This document shows, in pieces, positions 52,904 through 61,777 of a stretch of DNA of 64,000 nt. Source of the stretch: Streptomyces thermodiastaticus (GTDB taxonomy: Bacteria > Actinomycetota > Actinomycetes > Streptomycetales > Streptomycetaceae); contig NZ_BNBV01000022.1 in the NCBI RefSeq assembly GCF_014656135.1, positions 1 to 64,000 of the forward strand, written 5' to 3'. Numbering within the stretch: the first letter of the stretch is position 1; every line of letters starts with the position of its first letter. The notes beneath the pieces were generated by a model. It did no database searches, was not told the origin of the DNA, and saw only the letters and a list, made by a program, of their open reading frames with translations. The position numbers and the translations under genes were made by a program.

Positions 52904-53227
52904 TCACACCACCTCGGTGTCGTAGAAACACAGATGGTCCTTGAGCGCCGCCACGTCCGGCTTGGGGTCGGGGTACGCCCACACCAGGTCGGGCGCGTCC
53001 GGCAGGGACCAGTAGGACGCGGTGCCCTTGTAGGGGCAGTAGGTGTGCGTCCCGGAAGGGGTCAGCAGGTCGAGACGCACGTCGTCGCGCGGCAGGTAGT
53101 AGCGCGGGGGACAGCCGGTTTCGCGCAGCACCAGCGGGCGGCGGCTCTCCGCCAGCACCTCCCCGTCGTGGACCACGCGCACATGCGCGTCGCTCTGCTC
53201 GATACTGATCGTGTGTCCTTGGGCCAT
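52904..53227 (-). CDS. DUF427 domain protein
   Basis: This 107-aa protein is of the DUF427 family, a small beta-rich fold of unknown function found across actinobacteria. Diagnostic segments are VRVVHDGEVLAES near residue 18, YYLPRDDV near 43, THTYCPYKGTASYWSL near 60 and VAWAYPDPKP-like sequence near 82. It has no signal peptide. The ATG at 53227 begins the conserved part. It is 56 bases upstream of the alpha/beta hydrolase on the same strand, so the two may be co-transcribed. Confidence 0.85.
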   Translation of the reverse strand: MAQGHTISIEQSDAHVRVVHDGEVLAESRRPLVLRETGCPPRYYLPRDDVRLDLLTPSGTHTYCPYKGTASYWSLPDAPDLVWAYPDPKPDVAALKDHLCFYDTEVV

Positions 53228-53294
53228 ACAGGGACAGCGCACGACAGCGCGCGGTTCTTCCCGCGCTCCGTATCCCGTCCTCCGCTTCCTCCGG

Positions 53295-53380
53295 CGTCCC
53301 GCTTCCTCCTCCCGCGTCCCGCTTCCTCCTCCTGTGTCCCGTTCCTCCCGTGTCCCGCTTCTTCCTCCCGCGTCCCGCTG
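53295..53380. repeat. Pyrimidine-rich imperfect repeats
   Basis: Five imperfect copies of YGTCCCGCTTCCTCCTCC, spaced about 20, 20, 16 and 20 bases, lie between the divergent DUF427 and LOG-family genes. Strand asymmetry is strong (C/T on the plus strand). Confidence 0.75.
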
Positions 53381-53471
53381 CGCACCGCGGCCCGCGCCGT
53401 CCCGGCCGCACACGCGCCGCCTTTCCGCCCGCGCCGCACGGGGTGCGCCCGGCGGAGGACGGCGCGCCGCT

Positions 53472-54023
53472 ATGGTGAGGCGGGTGAACATCTGCGTCTT
53501 CCTCTCCGCCGCCGACCTCGACGACCGCTACACCCGTCCCGCCCGTGAATTCGCCCGTCTACTCGGCAAGGGCGGCCACACCCTGGTCTGGGGCGGCTCC
53601 GACTCGGGCCTGATGAAGGTGGTCGCGGACGGCGTGGAGGAGGCGGGCGGCCGCCTCGTCGGCGTGTCCGTGGACTTCCTGTCCGCGAAGGCCCGCCCCG
53701 GCGCCGACGAGATGGTGATCGCCCGTGACCTCGCCGAGCGCAAGAAGCTGCTGCTGCAGAAGGCCGACGCGGTGGTCGTCATGGTCGGCGGCACGGGGAC
53801 GCTGGACGAGGCCACCGAGATCATCGAGCTGAAGAAGCACGGGCATTCCGACATGCCGGTGGTGATCCTGAACACGGCCGGCTACTACGACGGCCTGCGC
53901 GAGCAGTTCCGCCGCATGGAGGAGGAGGGCTTCCTGCCGCGGCCGCTGAGCGAGCTGGTGTACTTCGCCGACGAGCCCGTGGCCGCGCTGGCCCATCTGG
54001 AGGAGTCGGTCACCGGCCGCTGA
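53472..54023 (+). CDS. LOG-family Rossmann-fold protein (TIGR00730)
   Basis: This protein of about 183 aa is of the Lonely-guy/lysine-decarboxylase-like family. The nucleotide-binding motifs are GGSDSGLMKVVADG near residue 38 and VGGTGTLDEATEI near 108. Many members are phosphoribohydrolases acting on cytokinin-type nucleotides or nucleoside monophosphates. The start is either ATG 53472 or the in-frame GTG 53484, both with G-rich upstream sequence; ATG is shown. A repeat-rich leader precedes it. It is separate from the following SDR gene by 15 to 24 bases and may be co-transcribed with it. Confidence 0.88.
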   Translation: MVRRVNICVFLSAADLDDRYTRPAREFARLLGKGGHTLVWGGSDSGLMKVVADGVEEAGGRLVGVSVDFLSAKARPGADEMVIARDLAERKKLLLQKADAVVVMVGGTGTLDEATEIIELKKHGHSDMPVVILNTAGYYDGLREQFRRMEEEGFLPRPLSELVYFADEPVAALAHLEESVTGR

Positions 54024-54038
54024 GCGGCGGGTGCGAGC

Positions 54039-54737
54039 ATGGCGGGCATGGCTACACATGTGATCACCGGCGCCGGATCCGGCATCGGCGCGGCCGTCGC
54101 CCGCCGCCTGCACGCACGCGGGGACCGGCTCGTGCTCCACGCACGCGACGCGGGCCGCGCCGAGGAGCTGGCCGCCGAGTTCCCCGGCGCCGAGACGCTG
54201 GTCGGCGACCTGGCCGACCCCGAGGCGCTGAGCGAGGCCCTGTCCCAGCAGACACTGCCGGACCAGGTGGACTCCCTGCTGCACATCGCGGGCGTGGTCG
54301 ACCTGGGCGCGGTCGGTGAGCTGAGCCGCAAGGCCTGGCGCCGGCAGCTCGACGTCAACCTGATCGCCCCGGCGGAGCTGACCCGCCTGTTCCTGCCCGG
54401 GCTGCGTGCCGCCCGCGGCCACGTGGTGTTCGTCAACTCCGGAGCCGGCCTGAACGCCCACGCCGGCTGGTCGGCGTACGCCGCCTCCAAGCACGGCCTG
54501 AAGGCGCTGGCCGACGCCCTGCGCGAGGAGGAGCACGGCAACGGGGTGCGGGTCACCACCGTCTACCCGGGCCGCACCGCGAGCCCCATGCAGGCCAAGG
54601 TGCACCAGCAGGAGGGCAAGGAGTACGACCCGTCCCGCTGGATCGACCCCGAGTCCGTGGCCACCACCGTGCTGACGGCCCTCGACCTGCCCCGCGACGC
54701 GGAGGTCACCGACCTGTCGGTCCGCCCCGGCCGCTGA
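54039..54737 (+). CDS. SDR family NAD(P)-dependent oxidoreductase
   Basis: This short-chain dehydrogenase is 232 aa if started at 54039, or 229 aa from the in-frame ATG at 54048. The cofactor loop TGAGSGIG is near residue 10, the catalytic Ser in FVNSGAG near 133 and the YAASK pair near 147-151. The substrate is unknown. It follows the LOG gene closely on the same strand. Length and motifs are complete. Confidence 0.9.
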   Translation: MAGMATHVITGAGSGIGAAVARRLHARGDRLVLHARDAGRAEELAAEFPGAETLVGDLADPEALSEALSQQTLPDQVDSLLHIAGVVDLGAVGELSRKAWRRQLDVNLIAPAELTRLFLPGLRAARGHVVFVNSGAGLNAHAGWSAYAASKHGLKALADALREEEHGNGVRVTTVYPGRTASPMQAKVHQQEGKEYDPSRWIDPESVATTVLTALDLPRDAEVTDLSVRPGR

Positions 54738-54841
54738 GCCCGGACCACGCCCGGCCGCCGCACCCGGTACCCGGGCCGCGGGCGCACGGCCGGGGGCGGC
54801 GGGCGCGCCGGCCCGCCCCGCCGGCGGCATACGCTTCTCGG

Positions 54842-55849
54842 GTGAGCGACAACAGCCAGTTCAGCTTCGGTGCCGCCACCGGAGTCGGGTCGATGCCCGG
54901 CGAGGACGTCCGCGAGGCCGTCAAGACCGTCACCGGCACCTTCGAGGACTTCCCCTTCCTGCCCGAGCTGCCCGCCCGGGGACCCGGCGCCGACATGATC
55001 GGGCGGACGGCCGGGATGCTCGTCGAGCTGTACGCGCGCGTCGAGCCCAGCGGCTGGCGGATCGGCGACCGGCCCGGCCGGGACACCCGGCGGGCGCGGT
55101 CCTGGCTGCGGGAGGACCTCGACGCCCTGGAGGAGTTCACCCAGGGCTACGAGGGCGCGCTGAAGGTGCAGGCGGTCGGCCCGTGGACGCTCGCCGCCCA
55201 GCTGGAGCTGAAGAACGGCGAGGCCGCCCTGTCCGACCCCGGCGCCTGCCGGGACCTGGCCGCCTCGCTCGCCGAGGGCCTGCGGCTGCACCTGGCCGAG
55301 GTGGCCCGGCGGGTGCCCGGCGCCCGGATCGTCCTCCAGCTCGACGAACCCTCGCTGACCGCGGTGCTGCGCGGCCGGGTCCCCACCGCCAGCGGCTACC
55401 GCACCCACCGGGCCGTGGACCGGCAGATCGTCGAGGCCGGCCTGCGCGAGGTCATGGCCGCGCACGACGGCGGCCCCGTCGTCGTCCACTCCTGCGCGCC
55501 CGGCGTGCCGTTCGCGCTGCTGCGGCGGGCCGGCGCGGCCGGGATCTCCTTCGACTTCTCGATGCTCACCGAGCGTGACGACGAGGCGATCGGGGAGGCC
55601 GTGGAGGGCGGCACCCGGCTGCTCGCCGGTGTCGTCGCGGGCACCGACCGCCCGTTGTCAGACCCTGCCGGTAGCGTCATGGGTGTCAGAACGCTGTGGC
55701 GCAGGCTGGGGCTGCAACCAGGGCTTCTCGCCCAGGCCGTCACCGTCGCCCCGGCGTGCGGGCTCGCGGGTGCTTCCCCCGCGTACGCACGCCGGGCGCT
55801 CGCCCACTGCGTCCGGGCGGCGAAGTCCCTCGCGGACGACCCAGAGTAA
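54842..55849 (+). CDS. Cobalamin-independent methionine synthase-like protein (C-terminal MetE type)
   Basis: This 335-aa protein matches only the catalytic half of MetE (about 750 aa). The zinc-binding HSC motif is in VVVHSCAPG near residue 219, and the last Cys in APACGLAG near 303. The opening ATGVGSMPGEDV is typical of the stand-alone family in actinobacteria. Such short forms may use other methyl or sulfur donors, and the true reaction is not established. The GTG start at 54842 follows a GC-rich gap. It precedes ligA by 15 bases and is likely co-transcribed. Confidence 0.88.
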   Translation: MSDNSQFSFGAATGVGSMPGEDVREAVKTVTGTFEDFPFLPELPARGPGADMIGRTAGMLVELYARVEPSGWRIGDRPGRDTRRARSWLREDLDALEEFTQGYEGALKVQAVGPWTLAAQLELKNGEAALSDPGACRDLAASLAEGLRLHLAEVARRVPGARIVLQLDEPSLTAVLRGRVPTASGYRTHRAVDRQIVEAGLREVMAAHDGGPVVVHSCAPGVPFALLRRAGAAGISFDFSMLTERDDEAIGEAVEGGTRLLAGVVAGTDRPLSDPAGSVMGVRTLWRRLGLQPGLLAQAVTVAPACGLAGASPAYARRALAHCVRAAKSLADDPE

Positions 55850-55864
55850 CGGGAGGACAACACG

Positions 55865-58060
55865 GTGGCCGGTGACGAACAGCAGGCCGAGACGGCGGTG
55901 CCCGCCGAGGCCCGGGAGAGGCACGCGCACCTGGCGGAGCAGATCGAGGAGCACCGCTTCCGGTACTACGTCAAGGACGCTCCCGTCATCTCCGACGCCG
56001 AGTTCGACGAGCTCCTGCGGTCCCTGGAACAGCTGGAGGAGCAGTACCCGGAACTGCGCACGCCCGACTCGCCGACCCAGAAGGTCGCGGGGGCGTACGA
56101 GACGGAGTTCACGGCGGTCGAGCACCGCGAGCGGATGCTGTCCCTGGACAACACCTTCAACGACGACGAGCTCGCCGCCTGGGCCGACCGCGTCGCCCGC
56201 GAACTGGGCGACCAGGACTACCACTTCCTGTGCGAGCTGAAGGTCGACGGCCTCGCCGTCAACCTCACCTACGAGCACGGCCGGCTCGTCCGCGCCGCCA
56301 CCCGCGGCGACGGCCGCACCGGCGAGGACATCACCCCCAACGTCCGCACCATCGCGGAGATCCCCGACCGGCTGCGCGGCGACGACGTCCCCGGCCTGGT
56401 GGAGATCCGCGGCGAGGTCTACTTCCCGATGGAGAAGTTCCTCGAACTGAACGAGCGTCTGGTGGCCGCCGGGGACAAGCCGTTCGCCAACCCGCGCAAC
56501 GCCGCGGCCGGATCCCTGCGCCAGAAGGACCCGAGGGTCACCGCCACCCGGCCGCTGCACATGGTGGTCCATGGCATCGGCGCCCTGGAGGGCTACAGCG
56601 GGCTGACCCGCCTGTCGCAGGCCTATGAGCTGCTGCACGGCTGGGGCCTGCCCACCTCCCCGCACAACCGGGTCGTCGACGACCTCGCCGGCGTGCGGGA
56701 GTTCATCGCCTACTACGGCGAGAACCGGCACTCGGTCGAGCACGAGATCGACGGCGTGGTCGTCAAACTCGACGAGATCCGGCTGCAGGGCCGCCTGGGC
56801 TCCACCGCGCGCGCACCCCGCTGGGCGATCGCCTACAAGTACGCGCCGGAAGAGGTCAACACCAAGCTGATCGACATCAAGGTCGGCGTCGGCCGCACCG
56901 GCCGGGTCACGCCCTACGCCCAGGTCGAACCGGTCACGGTGGCCGGCAGCGAGGTCGAGTTCGCCACCCTGCACAACCAGGACGTCGTCAAGGCCAAGGG
57001 CGTCCTCATCGGCGACACCGTGGTGCTGCGCAAGGCCGGTGACGTCATCCCGGAGATCCTCGGCCCGGTCGTGGACCTGCGCGACGGCTCCGAGCGGACG
57101 TTCGTCATGCCGACCGAGTGCCCCGAGTGCGGCACCCCGCTGCGCCCCATGAAGGAGGGCGACGTCGACCTCAGGTGCCCCAACGCCCGCGCCTGCCCCG
57201 CCCAGTTGCGCGAGCGGGTGTCCTACCTGGCGGGCCGGGAGTGCCTGGACATCGAGCACTTCGGCGAGGTGGCCGCCGCCGCCCTCACCCGCCCGCTGGA
57301 GCCGGCCGACCCGCCGCTCGTCGACGAGGGCGACCTGTTCGATCTGACGGTGGAGAAGCTGCTGCCCATCAAGGCCCATGTCCTCGACCCGGACAGCGGC
57401 CTGCCCAAGCGGGACCCGAAGACGGGCGAGCCGAAGGTCGTCCGTGTCTTCGCCAACCAGAAGGGCGAGCCGAAGAAGAACACCCTGGCGCTGCTGCGGA
57501 ACATCGAGGCGGCCAAGAAGCGCCCGTTGGCCCGCTTCCTCAACGGCCTGTCCATCCGGCACGTGGGACCGGTGGCGGCCCAGGCGCTGGCCCGCGAGTT
57601 CCGCTCGATCGACCGCATCGAGCAGGCGAGCGAGGAGGAACTGGCCCGCATCGAGGGGGTCGGCCCCGTCATCGCCGCCGCCGTCAAGGAGTGGTTCGCC
57701 GAGGACTGGCACCGCGAGATCATCCGCAAGTGGAAGGCCGCCGGCGTCCCGCTGGAGGACGAATCCACCGGCGAGGAGGAGGGCCCGCGCCCCCTGGAGG
57801 GGCTCACCGTGGTGGTCACCGGCACGCTGGAGCGCTACACCCGGGACGCCGCCAAGGAGGCGTTGCAGAGCCGCGGCGCCAAGGTGACCGGCTCGGTGTC
57901 GAAGAAGACCTCCTTCGTGGTGGTGGGGGAGAATCCCGGCTCGAAGTACGACAAGGCCGTGCAGTTGAAGGTGCCGGTGCTCGACGAGGCCGCATTCGGC
58001 GTGCTGTTGGAGCAGGGACCCGAGGCGGCGGCCCAGGCCGCGCTCGCGCCCGGCCAGTAG
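55865..58060 (+). CDS. ligA: NAD-dependent DNA ligase LigA
   Basis: This 731-aa replicative ligase seals nicks using NAD+. Domain order: Ia (YYVKDAPVISDAEFDEL near residue 36), adenylation domain with the active Lys in CELKVDGLAVNL near 123, OB fold (from about 330), four-Cys zinc finger (CPECG...CPNARACPAQ near 420-445), helix-hairpin-helix repeats, and a C-terminal BRCT domain (LTVVVTGTLERYTR near 645). The start is GTG at 55865, with GGGAGGA eight bases upstream. Length is normal for Streptomyces. It is essential in most bacteria. Confidence 0.97.
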   Translation: MAGDEQQAETAVPAEARERHAHLAEQIEEHRFRYYVKDAPVISDAEFDELLRSLEQLEEQYPELRTPDSPTQKVAGAYETEFTAVEHRERMLSLDNTFNDDELAAWADRVARELGDQDYHFLCELKVDGLAVNLTYEHGRLVRAATRGDGRTGEDITPNVRTIAEIPDRLRGDDVPGLVEIRGEVYFPMEKFLELNERLVAAGDKPFANPRNAAAGSLRQKDPRVTATRPLHMVVHGIGALEGYSGLTRLSQAYELLHGWGLPTSPHNRVVDDLAGVREFIAYYGENRHSVEHEIDGVVVKLDEIRLQGRLGSTARAPRWAIAYKYAPEEVNTKLIDIKVGVGRTGRVTPYAQVEPVTVAGSEVEFATLHNQDVVKAKGVLIGDTVVLRKAGDVIPEILGPVVDLRDGSERTFVMPTECPECGTPLRPMKEGDVDLRCPNARACPAQLRERVSYLAGRECLDIEHFGEVAAAALTRPLEPADPPLVDEGDLFDLTVEKLLPIKAHVLDPDSGLPKRDPKTGEPKVVRVFANQKGEPKKNTLALLRNIEAAKKRPLARFLNGLSIRHVGPVAAQALAREFRSIDRIEQASEEELARIEGVGPVIAAAVKEWFAEDWHREIIRKWKAAGVPLEDESTGEEEGPRPLEGLTVVVTGTLERYTRDAAKEALQSRGAKVTGSVSKKTSFVVVGENPGSKYDKAVQLKVPVLDEAAFGVLLEQGPEAAAQAALAPGQ

Positions 58061-58068
58061 CGGTCGAA

Positions 58069-58108
58069 GGCCACCCGTACGCCGCATACCAGGTGCATAC
58101 GGGTGGCC
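58069..58108 (+). terminator. Hairpin terminator after ligA
   Basis: GGCCACCCGTA pairs perfectly with TACGGGTGGCC (11 bp) around an 18-base loop, nine bases past the ligA stop. Confidence 0.75.
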
Positions 58109-58326
58109 GGGGCGCATTCGGGCAACCGCCGACGACCGCTGCCCTGAACGGCCTTGAGCGGCCTACTGTTGAGGGGTGCGCCTGCCGCTCCCGGCTGCGG
58201 CCGGGGCATCCCCGTGCTCCCGCTCGGGCACGGGGGAGTTGTGCGGCGTGGTGCCCCGCAGGATCGCCGGGCACGGCGCCGGAACGAGGCGTGGCGCGGG
58301 CACCGCCGGCTGTGAGAGGGACGGGA

Positions 58327-60585
58327 ATGGAACCGACCGGAAGCGCCGCCCCGCACTCACGGCTGCGCCGGATGACCGGCGTGTGGCGGGGGTGCCGGGG
58401 GCGGACCGGGAAGCGCACGGACGCTTCGCGACATCACGGGCAGGCCGCCCAGGGGCAGCCTGTTCCCGCCGGGCACAGGACGAGCGGGTCCAGGGCGCCG
58501 GCCGGCGCGCGGCCCGCCGCGCCGTCCGCCGCCGGGACGGGCCCCGTCCGGCAGACCCTGCCCGCAGTGGTGGTCGCCGTCGCCGCGCTCGCCCTGGGCT
58601 TCGGCTTCTACCGGGCCTTCGCCCGCGGCCACGCCCTCTTCCCCGCGGGCGCGGCCGGCTGGTCGCTGGCCGTGCTCACCGGCATCGTCGTCGGCCACCT
58701 GGCGATGCTCGGCCGCGCCCGCTGGTGGGGCGGCACGGGCTCCGGCACGGCCCTGACCCTGGCCGTGTTCCTGCTCTACGGCTGGGTGCCCGCGGGGCTG
58801 GTCAGCCTCACCGTGGTCGTCCTGGTCGGCATGGCCCGCCGCCACCGCTGGCGGCCCGGCGTGCTCGACGGCGCCGTGGACATCACCGGGCTGTGCGCCG
58901 CCGCCTGGGTCCTCGGCGCCCTCGACCGCGTCCCGAGCGTGGAGCACCCCTGGGACCCGGCCACCTGGACCGCCCGCACCGCCCCCGAGGTGGCGCTGGT
59001 GGCGGCCGTCTACCTCACGGTCACCCGCACCCTGCAGTGGTTCGTGCACGCGCCGCCCTCCGACGGCCTGCCCACCGCGGTCCGCACCGCCCTGGCCCGG
59101 CAGGGCCTGCTCGCCGTCGCCCTGCTCGGCATCGCGCCGCTGATCTGCGTCGTCGCGGTCGCCGAACCGGTGCTGCTGCCGCTGTTCGCCATCCCGCTCA
59201 TCGCGCTGGACTCCGCGCTGTGGATCGCCCGCGCCCGCGCCGAGGAGCAGCTGCGCGACCGGCTGACCGGCCTGCCCAACCGGCAATGGCTGCTGGAACG
59301 CATCTGGACCGCCCTCGACGACGCCGAACGCCTCGGCGCCCGCTCGGCGTTGATGCTGATCGACCTGGACCGGTTCCGCTCGGTCAACGACACGCTCGGC
59401 CATCTCGCCGGGGACCGGCTGCTGCTGCAGATCGCCGACCGGCTGCGCCAGGCGCTCCCGCGCGGCGCGGAGGCCGCCCGCCTCGGCGGGGACGAGTTCG
59501 CCGTGTTACTGCCCGTCGCCGACTCCACCACCTCCGCGATCCGCATCGCCCGCGCCCTGGTCACCACCCTCAGCTCACCGCTCGACCTGGACGGGCTCAC
59601 CCTGGTCCTGGAGGCCAGCGCGGGCGTGGCCGTCTTCCCCGACCACGCCCTGGACGCGGAAGGCATGCTGCGCCGCGCCGACGTGGCGATGTACCAGGCC
59701 AAACGGGACCGCACCGGCGTGGAGGTCTACGAGTCCAAGCGGGACTCCAACACCCCCGACCGGCTCGGGCTGCTCGGCGACCTGCGCCGCGCCCTGGACG
59801 CCCACGAGGTCCAGCTGCACTACCAGCCCAAGGTCCGCTTCGACGGCCAGGTCGCCGGGCTGGAGGCGCTGGTGCGCTGGATCCACCCCGAGCGCGGAAA
59901 GGTCCCGCCGGACGAGTTCATCGCCATCGCCGAGTCCTCCGGGCTGATGCCCCAGCTGACCGAGTACGTGCTGGAGACGGCCCTGGAGCAGGTCGCCGCC
60001 TGGCGCGCCCAGGGGCTGTACGTGCCGGTCGCGGTCAACGTCTCCCCGCGCGATGTGCACCTGCCCGGTTTCGCCGGCTCGGTGGCGGCGCGGCTGGCCC
60101 GGCACGGCGTCCCGGCCGGCTCCCTGCAGCTGGAGATCACCGAGCATGTGCTCCTGGAGGACCCGCAGCGGGCCGCCGACACCCTCGCCGCCCTGACCGG
60201 GCACGGCGTGAAGATGTCGCTGGACGACTTCGGCACCGGGTACTCCTCCCTGGTGCATCTGCGCCGGCTCCCGGTGAGCGAACTGAAGATCGACCGCTCG
60301 TTCGTGGCCCGGCTGGCGAAGGACACCGAGGACGCCGAGATCGTCCGCTGCACCGTCGACCTGGCGCACTCCCTGGGCCTGCTCGTCGTCGCCGAGGGCG
60401 TCGAGGACGACGAGACCTGGGAACGCCTGCGCGACCTGGGCTGCGACGCCGTCCAGGGCTGGCTGGTGGCGGCCGCCATGCCGGCGGAGGAGACCACGGC
60501 CTGGCTGCGGGCGCGCGGCTCGCGGGGCTGGGTGAAGCCCGCGAAGCCCGCCGCGGCCCTTCCCGCGGCGGCGAGCGACGAGTGA
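58327..60585 (+). CDS. rmdB: Membrane-bound GGDEF-EAL cyclic di-GMP enzyme (RmdB-like)
   Basis: This 752-aa protein turns over c-di-GMP, a signal controlling Streptomyces development. After an Arg-rich cytosolic tail (about 80 residues) come roughly six to eight membrane helices (about 80-300), then a GGDEF domain with intact GGDEF near 385 and an EAL domain with EALVRW near 515. The product inhibition site RxxD upstream of GGDEF is absent (RGAE in its place). Its position right after ligA fits RmdB of S. coelicolor, reported as a phosphodiesterase. ATG 58327 follows GAGAGGGACGGGA; longer upstream frames run through ligA. Confidence 0.9.
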   Translation: MEPTGSAAPHSRLRRMTGVWRGCRGRTGKRTDASRHHGQAAQGQPVPAGHRTSGSRAPAGARPAAPSAAGTGPVRQTLPAVVVAVAALALGFGFYRAFARGHALFPAGAAGWSLAVLTGIVVGHLAMLGRARWWGGTGSGTALTLAVFLLYGWVPAGLVSLTVVVLVGMARRHRWRPGVLDGAVDITGLCAAAWVLGALDRVPSVEHPWDPATWTARTAPEVALVAAVYLTVTRTLQWFVHAPPSDGLPTAVRTALARQGLLAVALLGIAPLICVVAVAEPVLLPLFAIPLIALDSALWIARARAEEQLRDRLTGLPNRQWLLERIWTALDDAERLGARSALMLIDLDRFRSVNDTLGHLAGDRLLLQIADRLRQALPRGAEAARLGGDEFAVLLPVADSTTSAIRIARALVTTLSSPLDLDGLTLVLEASAGVAVFPDHALDAEGMLRRADVAMYQAKRDRTGVEVYESKRDSNTPDRLGLLGDLRRALDAHEVQLHYQPKVRFDGQVAGLEALVRWIHPERGKVPPDEFIAIAESSGLMPQLTEYVLETALEQVAAWRAQGLYVPVAVNVSPRDVHLPGFAGSVAARLARHGVPAGSLQLEITEHVLLEDPQRAADTLAALTGHGVKMSLDDFGTGYSSLVHLRRLPVSELKIDRSFVARLAKDTEDAEIVRCTVDLAHSLGLLVVAEGVEDDETWERLRDLGCDAVQGWLVAAAMPAEETTAWLRARGSRGWVKPAKPAAALPAAASDE

Positions 60586-60892
60586 CCCGCCGTCCGGGCC
60601 GCACCGTCACCACCGCGGCCGGGACGGACCCCGCACCACCGCGGCCGGGACACACTCCGTTCGGAGCCCGGTGCGAGGTGTGGCCCGCCCGCCGCGTGGC
60701 ACTCGGGCCGCCCGCAGGGCCGCAAGCCCGAGGGACGCCCGCCCGGGGCGCCGGGCGGCCGGCGGCACCCCAGGGCGCACCCTTGAGCGTCCCTCACCGC
60801 GCCCGGCGCGCCCGTAGCACCCGGAACGGCGCGCCCGCCACCGCGCCCGCGGCCGCCGCACGGCCCGGACCGCACCACACCGAGGGATCGCC
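60586..60892 (+). other. Intergenic region between rmdB-like gene and cupin gene
   Basis: These 307 bases hold no credible gene. An 18-bp direct repeat CACCACCGCGGCCGGGAC occurs twice near 60609-60657. GC-rich dyads around 60705-60760 may terminate the upstream gene. No clear promoter is visible. Confidence 0.4.
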
Positions 60893-61387
60893 ATGTCACT
60901 GTTCGTGCCGCACTTCGACGGCACCGTGCTCGTCCGCGAGGCCGACGCCGAGACCGTCGGCCGGGCACCCGTCACCGTCCGCCTGCTCGCCGACAGCAGC
61001 GCCACCGGCGGCGCCCTGTCCACCCAGCGCGTCACCCTCCAGCCCGGCGCCGACGGCGCCCTGCCGCACCGGCACACCCGCAGCGCCGAGATGTTCTTCC
61101 TGCTCGACGGCGCCGCCGACATCCTCACCGGCGAGGAGGTGGTGACCGCCGGCCTCGGCGACCTCGTCGTCGTCCCGCCCGGCACACCGCACGCCTTCGC
61201 GGCCGTGCCCGGCACCGGCGCCGACCTGCTCATCGTGCTCACCCCGGGCGTCGAACGCTTCGAGTACTTCCGGCACCTGCAGCGCGTCCGCACCGGCGAG
61301 GCCACCCGGGAGAGCCTGCTCGATGTGCAGGAGCGGTACGACAACCACTTCCTGCACAGCACTGCCTGGCAGGCCCGCCGCGGCTGA
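60893..61387 (+). CDS. Cupin domain protein
   Basis: This 164-aa single-cupin protein has the metal-binding motif HRHTRSAEMFFLLDG near residue 63 and the second motif GTPHAFAAVPGTG near 100. An extra helical C-terminus (FEYFRHLQRV and so on) resembles cupins near oxidoreductases, but the reaction is unknown. The ATG at 60893 follows GAGGGAT. A short CCGCGGCT-GAGCCGCGG dyad overlaps the stop codon and may end transcription. Confidence 0.85.
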   Translation: MSLFVPHFDGTVLVREADAETVGRAPVTVRLLADSSATGGALSTQRVTLQPGADGALPHRHTRSAEMFFLLDGAADILTGEEVVTAGLGDLVVVPPGTPHAFAAVPGTGADLLIVLTPGVERFEYFRHLQRVRTGEATRESLLDVQERYDNHFLHSTAWQARRG

Positions 61388-61475
61388 GCCGCGGGCGAAA
61401 CCGTTTCACGGCCACCACCGCCCGCCCCATAGGATTGGCCCCAAACCGCACACACTCACCCCAGAGGATCGCTGC

Positions 61476-61772
61476 ATGCCTGGCATCACGCGCGAGGAGG
61501 TCGCCCACCTCGCCCGGCTGGCGCGTCTGGAGCTGAAGCCCGAGGAACTCGACCACCTCGCGGGACAGCTGGACGACATCATCGGCGCGGTGGCCCGCGT
61601 CAGTGAGGTCGCCGACCAAGACGTACCGCCGACCTCCCACCCGCTGCCGCTGACCAACGTCATGCGGGCGGACGAGGTCCGTCCGTCGCTCACCCCCGAG
61701 CAGGCGCTCTCCGGCGCCCCGGCCCAGGAGCAGCAGCGTTTCAAGGTGCCGCAGATCCTGGGGGAGGAGTGA
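61476..61772 (+). CDS. gatC: Asp-tRNA(Asn)/Glu-tRNA(Gln) amidotransferase subunit C
   Basis: This 98-aa subunit stabilises the GatCAB complex, which converts Glu-tRNA(Gln) (and Asp-tRNA(Asn)) to the amidated form. It is recognised by TREEVAHLARLARLEL near residue 5 and the NVMRADEVRPSLTPEQAL segment near 58. The ATG at 61476 has AGAGGA 11 bases upstream. It is the first gene of gatC-gatA-X-gatB. Confidence 0.95.
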   Translation: MPGITREEVAHLARLARLELKPEELDHLAGQLDDIIGAVARVSEVADQDVPPTSHPLPLTNVMRADEVRPSLTPEQALSGAPAQEQQRFKVPQILGEE

Positions 61773-61777
61773 CCGCC

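Noticed and set aside
57118..58326. N-terminal extension of the GGDEF-EAL frame
   Set aside because: It overlaps the ligA 3' half in another frame and reads as Arg/Gly/Pro shadow sequence.
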